DNA from: Saccoglossus kowalevskii
Taxonomy: Eukaryota > Hemichordata > Enteropneusta > Harrimaniidae
Direction of reading: 5' to 3'
Assembly (NCBI RefSeq): GCF_000003605.2
Contig: NW_003116448.1
Span: forward strand, 780,148-811,495
DNA: 31,348 nt
The notes below the pieces were generated by a model. That model saw only the letters and a program-made list of their open reading frames with translations. It did not search any database and was not told the origin of the DNA. Positions 30,169 through 31,348 of this stretch are shown piece after piece. Made by a program: the position numbers and the translations under genes. Positions within the stretch are counted from its first letter, which is position 1. Each line of letters starts with the position of its first letter.

Positions 30169-31348
30169 GTGAGTGTGCTATAGACTCAATGGGAAGGCAA
30201 ACCCCACTGTACCCTGGGTGAGTGTGCTATAGACTCAATGGGGAGGCAAACCCCACTGTACCCTGGGTGAGTGTGCTGTAGACTCAATGGGAAGGCAAAC
30301 CCCACTGTACCCTGGGTGAGTGTGCTATAGACTCAATGGGAAGGCAAAAGCCACTGTACCCTGGGTGAGTGTGCTATAGACTCAATGGGAAGGCAAACCC
30401 CACTGTACCCTGGGTGAGTGTGCTATAGACTCAATGGGAAGGCAAACCCCACTGTACCCTGGGTGAGTGTGCTATAGACTCATTCGGAAGGCAAACCCCA
30501 CTGTACCCTGGGTGAGTGTGCTATAGACTCAATGGGAAGGCAAACCCCACTGTACCCTGGGTGAGTGTGCTATAGACTCAATGTGAAGGCAAACCCCACT
30601 GTACCCTGGGTGAGTGTGCTATAGACTCAATGGGAAGGCAAACCCCACTGTACCCTGGGTGAGTGTGCTATAGACTCAATGGGAAGGCAAAAGCCACTGT
30701 ACCCTGGGTGAGTGTGCTATATACTCAATGGGAAGGCAAAAGCCACTGTACCCTGGGTGAGTGTGCTATAGACTCAATGGGAAGGCAAAAGCCACTGTAC
30801 CCTGGGTGAGTGTGCTGTAGACTCAATGGTAAGGCAAAAACCACTGTACCCTGGGTGATTGTGCTGTAGACTCAATGGTAAGGCAAAAACCACTGTACCC
30901 TGGGTGATTGTGCTGTAGACTCATAGGGAAGACAAAAGCCACTGTACCCTGGGTGAGTGTGCTATAGACTCATAGGGAAGACAAAAGCCACTGTACCCTG
31001 GGTGAGTGTGCTATAGACTCAATGGGGAGGTCAAACCCACTGTACCTTGGGTGAGTGTGCTATAAACTCAATGGGAAGGCAAAAGCCACTGTACCCTGGG
31101 TGAGTGTGCTATAGACTCAATGGGAAGGCCAAAGCCACTGTACCCTGGGTGAGTGTGCTATAGACTCAATGGGGAGGTCAAACCCACTGTACCCTGGGTG
31201 AGTGTGCTATAAACTCAATGGGAAGGCAAAAGCCACTGTACCCTGGGTGAGTGTGCTATAGACTCAATGGGAAGGCCAAAGCCACTGTACCCTGGGTGAG
31301 TGTGCTATAGACTCAATGGGGAGGTCAAACCCACTGTACCCTGGGTGA
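30140..31348. repeat. 49-bp minisatellite, about 24 copies, running off the right edge
   Basis: The unit is built around CACTGTACCCTGGGTGAGTG then TGCTATAGACTCAATGGGAAGGC. Starts of ACTGTACC at 30157, 30206 and 30255 give a period of 49. Variation is mostly in the last bases (CAAACCCC, CAAAAGCC, CCAAAGCC, GTCAAACCC). Toward the right edge, three consecutive unit types repeat as a ~147-bp higher-order block (about 31020 onward). Every unit contains a GG/GTGAGT donor-like sequence. The first unit overlaps the end of a candidate exon. Confidence 0.95.

Noticed and set aside
1-31348. tRNA genes, rRNA, CRISPR arrays or prokaryotic operons
   Set aside because: No A-box/B-box pair, rRNA core or CRISPR-like spacer structure was seen. 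The regular arrays have no unique spacers and the gene has spliceosomal introns.

Overview
The window is AT-rich nuclear DNA from an animal. It carries one confidently identified protein-coding gene, split by GT-AG introns, in a background crowded with short palindromic transposons, minisatellites and satellite-like arrays. The protein is an animal-type holocarboxylase synthetase. The repeat landscape (foldback elements with repeated TTTCGCT blocks, and phrases such as TTCAAACTTGG and CAAGATGGC scattered in introns) suggests a marine invertebrate, perhaps a mollusc or another lophotrochozoan. The taxon cannot be fixed from sequence alone.

Layout. 1-16.5 kb is mostly non-coding. It holds a possible exon fragment of an unknown gene at the left edge, four different inverted-repeat elements (590-928, 1270-1455, 5928-6133, 13131-13337), a three-copy 101-bp repeat (6853-7156), one copy of a dispersed ~310-bp repeat (8393-8706), a large satellite with a ~20-bp monomer (9981-11160), a degenerate duplication cluster (14430-14845) and a fifth inverted-repeat element (15446-15860). 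A short CpG-richer stretch at 16340-16555 carries a TATA box and an E-box.

16.55-27.1 kb is the HLCS gene on the + strand. Nine coding exons join in a consistent frame into 815 codons plus a stop. The order is a unique N-terminal segment, a Ser/Arg-rich linker, the N-terminal BPL_N-like domain, the catalytic biotin-ligase domain (GRGGN, KWPND, KLGG, GCGFN) and the C-terminal BPL domain ending SFDMMKNLI. The first exon or exons, with the true start codon, were not found. The introns hold two transposon families and, most strikingly, a near-perfect antisense copy of exon 5 with its splice sites at about 20649-20743, inside an upstream intron.

27.1-31.35 kb lies downstream. A 31-bp minisatellite of about 38 copies starts about 10 bp after the HLCS stop. 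It is followed by plain AT-rich DNA, a third copy of one transposon family, and a candidate exon (about 29997-30168) of an unidentified gene. That exon's 3' end merges into a 49-bp minisatellite running off the window.

A recurring theme is that three tandem arrays begin exactly at or next to an exon 3' end, and two of them copy the 5' splice site in every unit.
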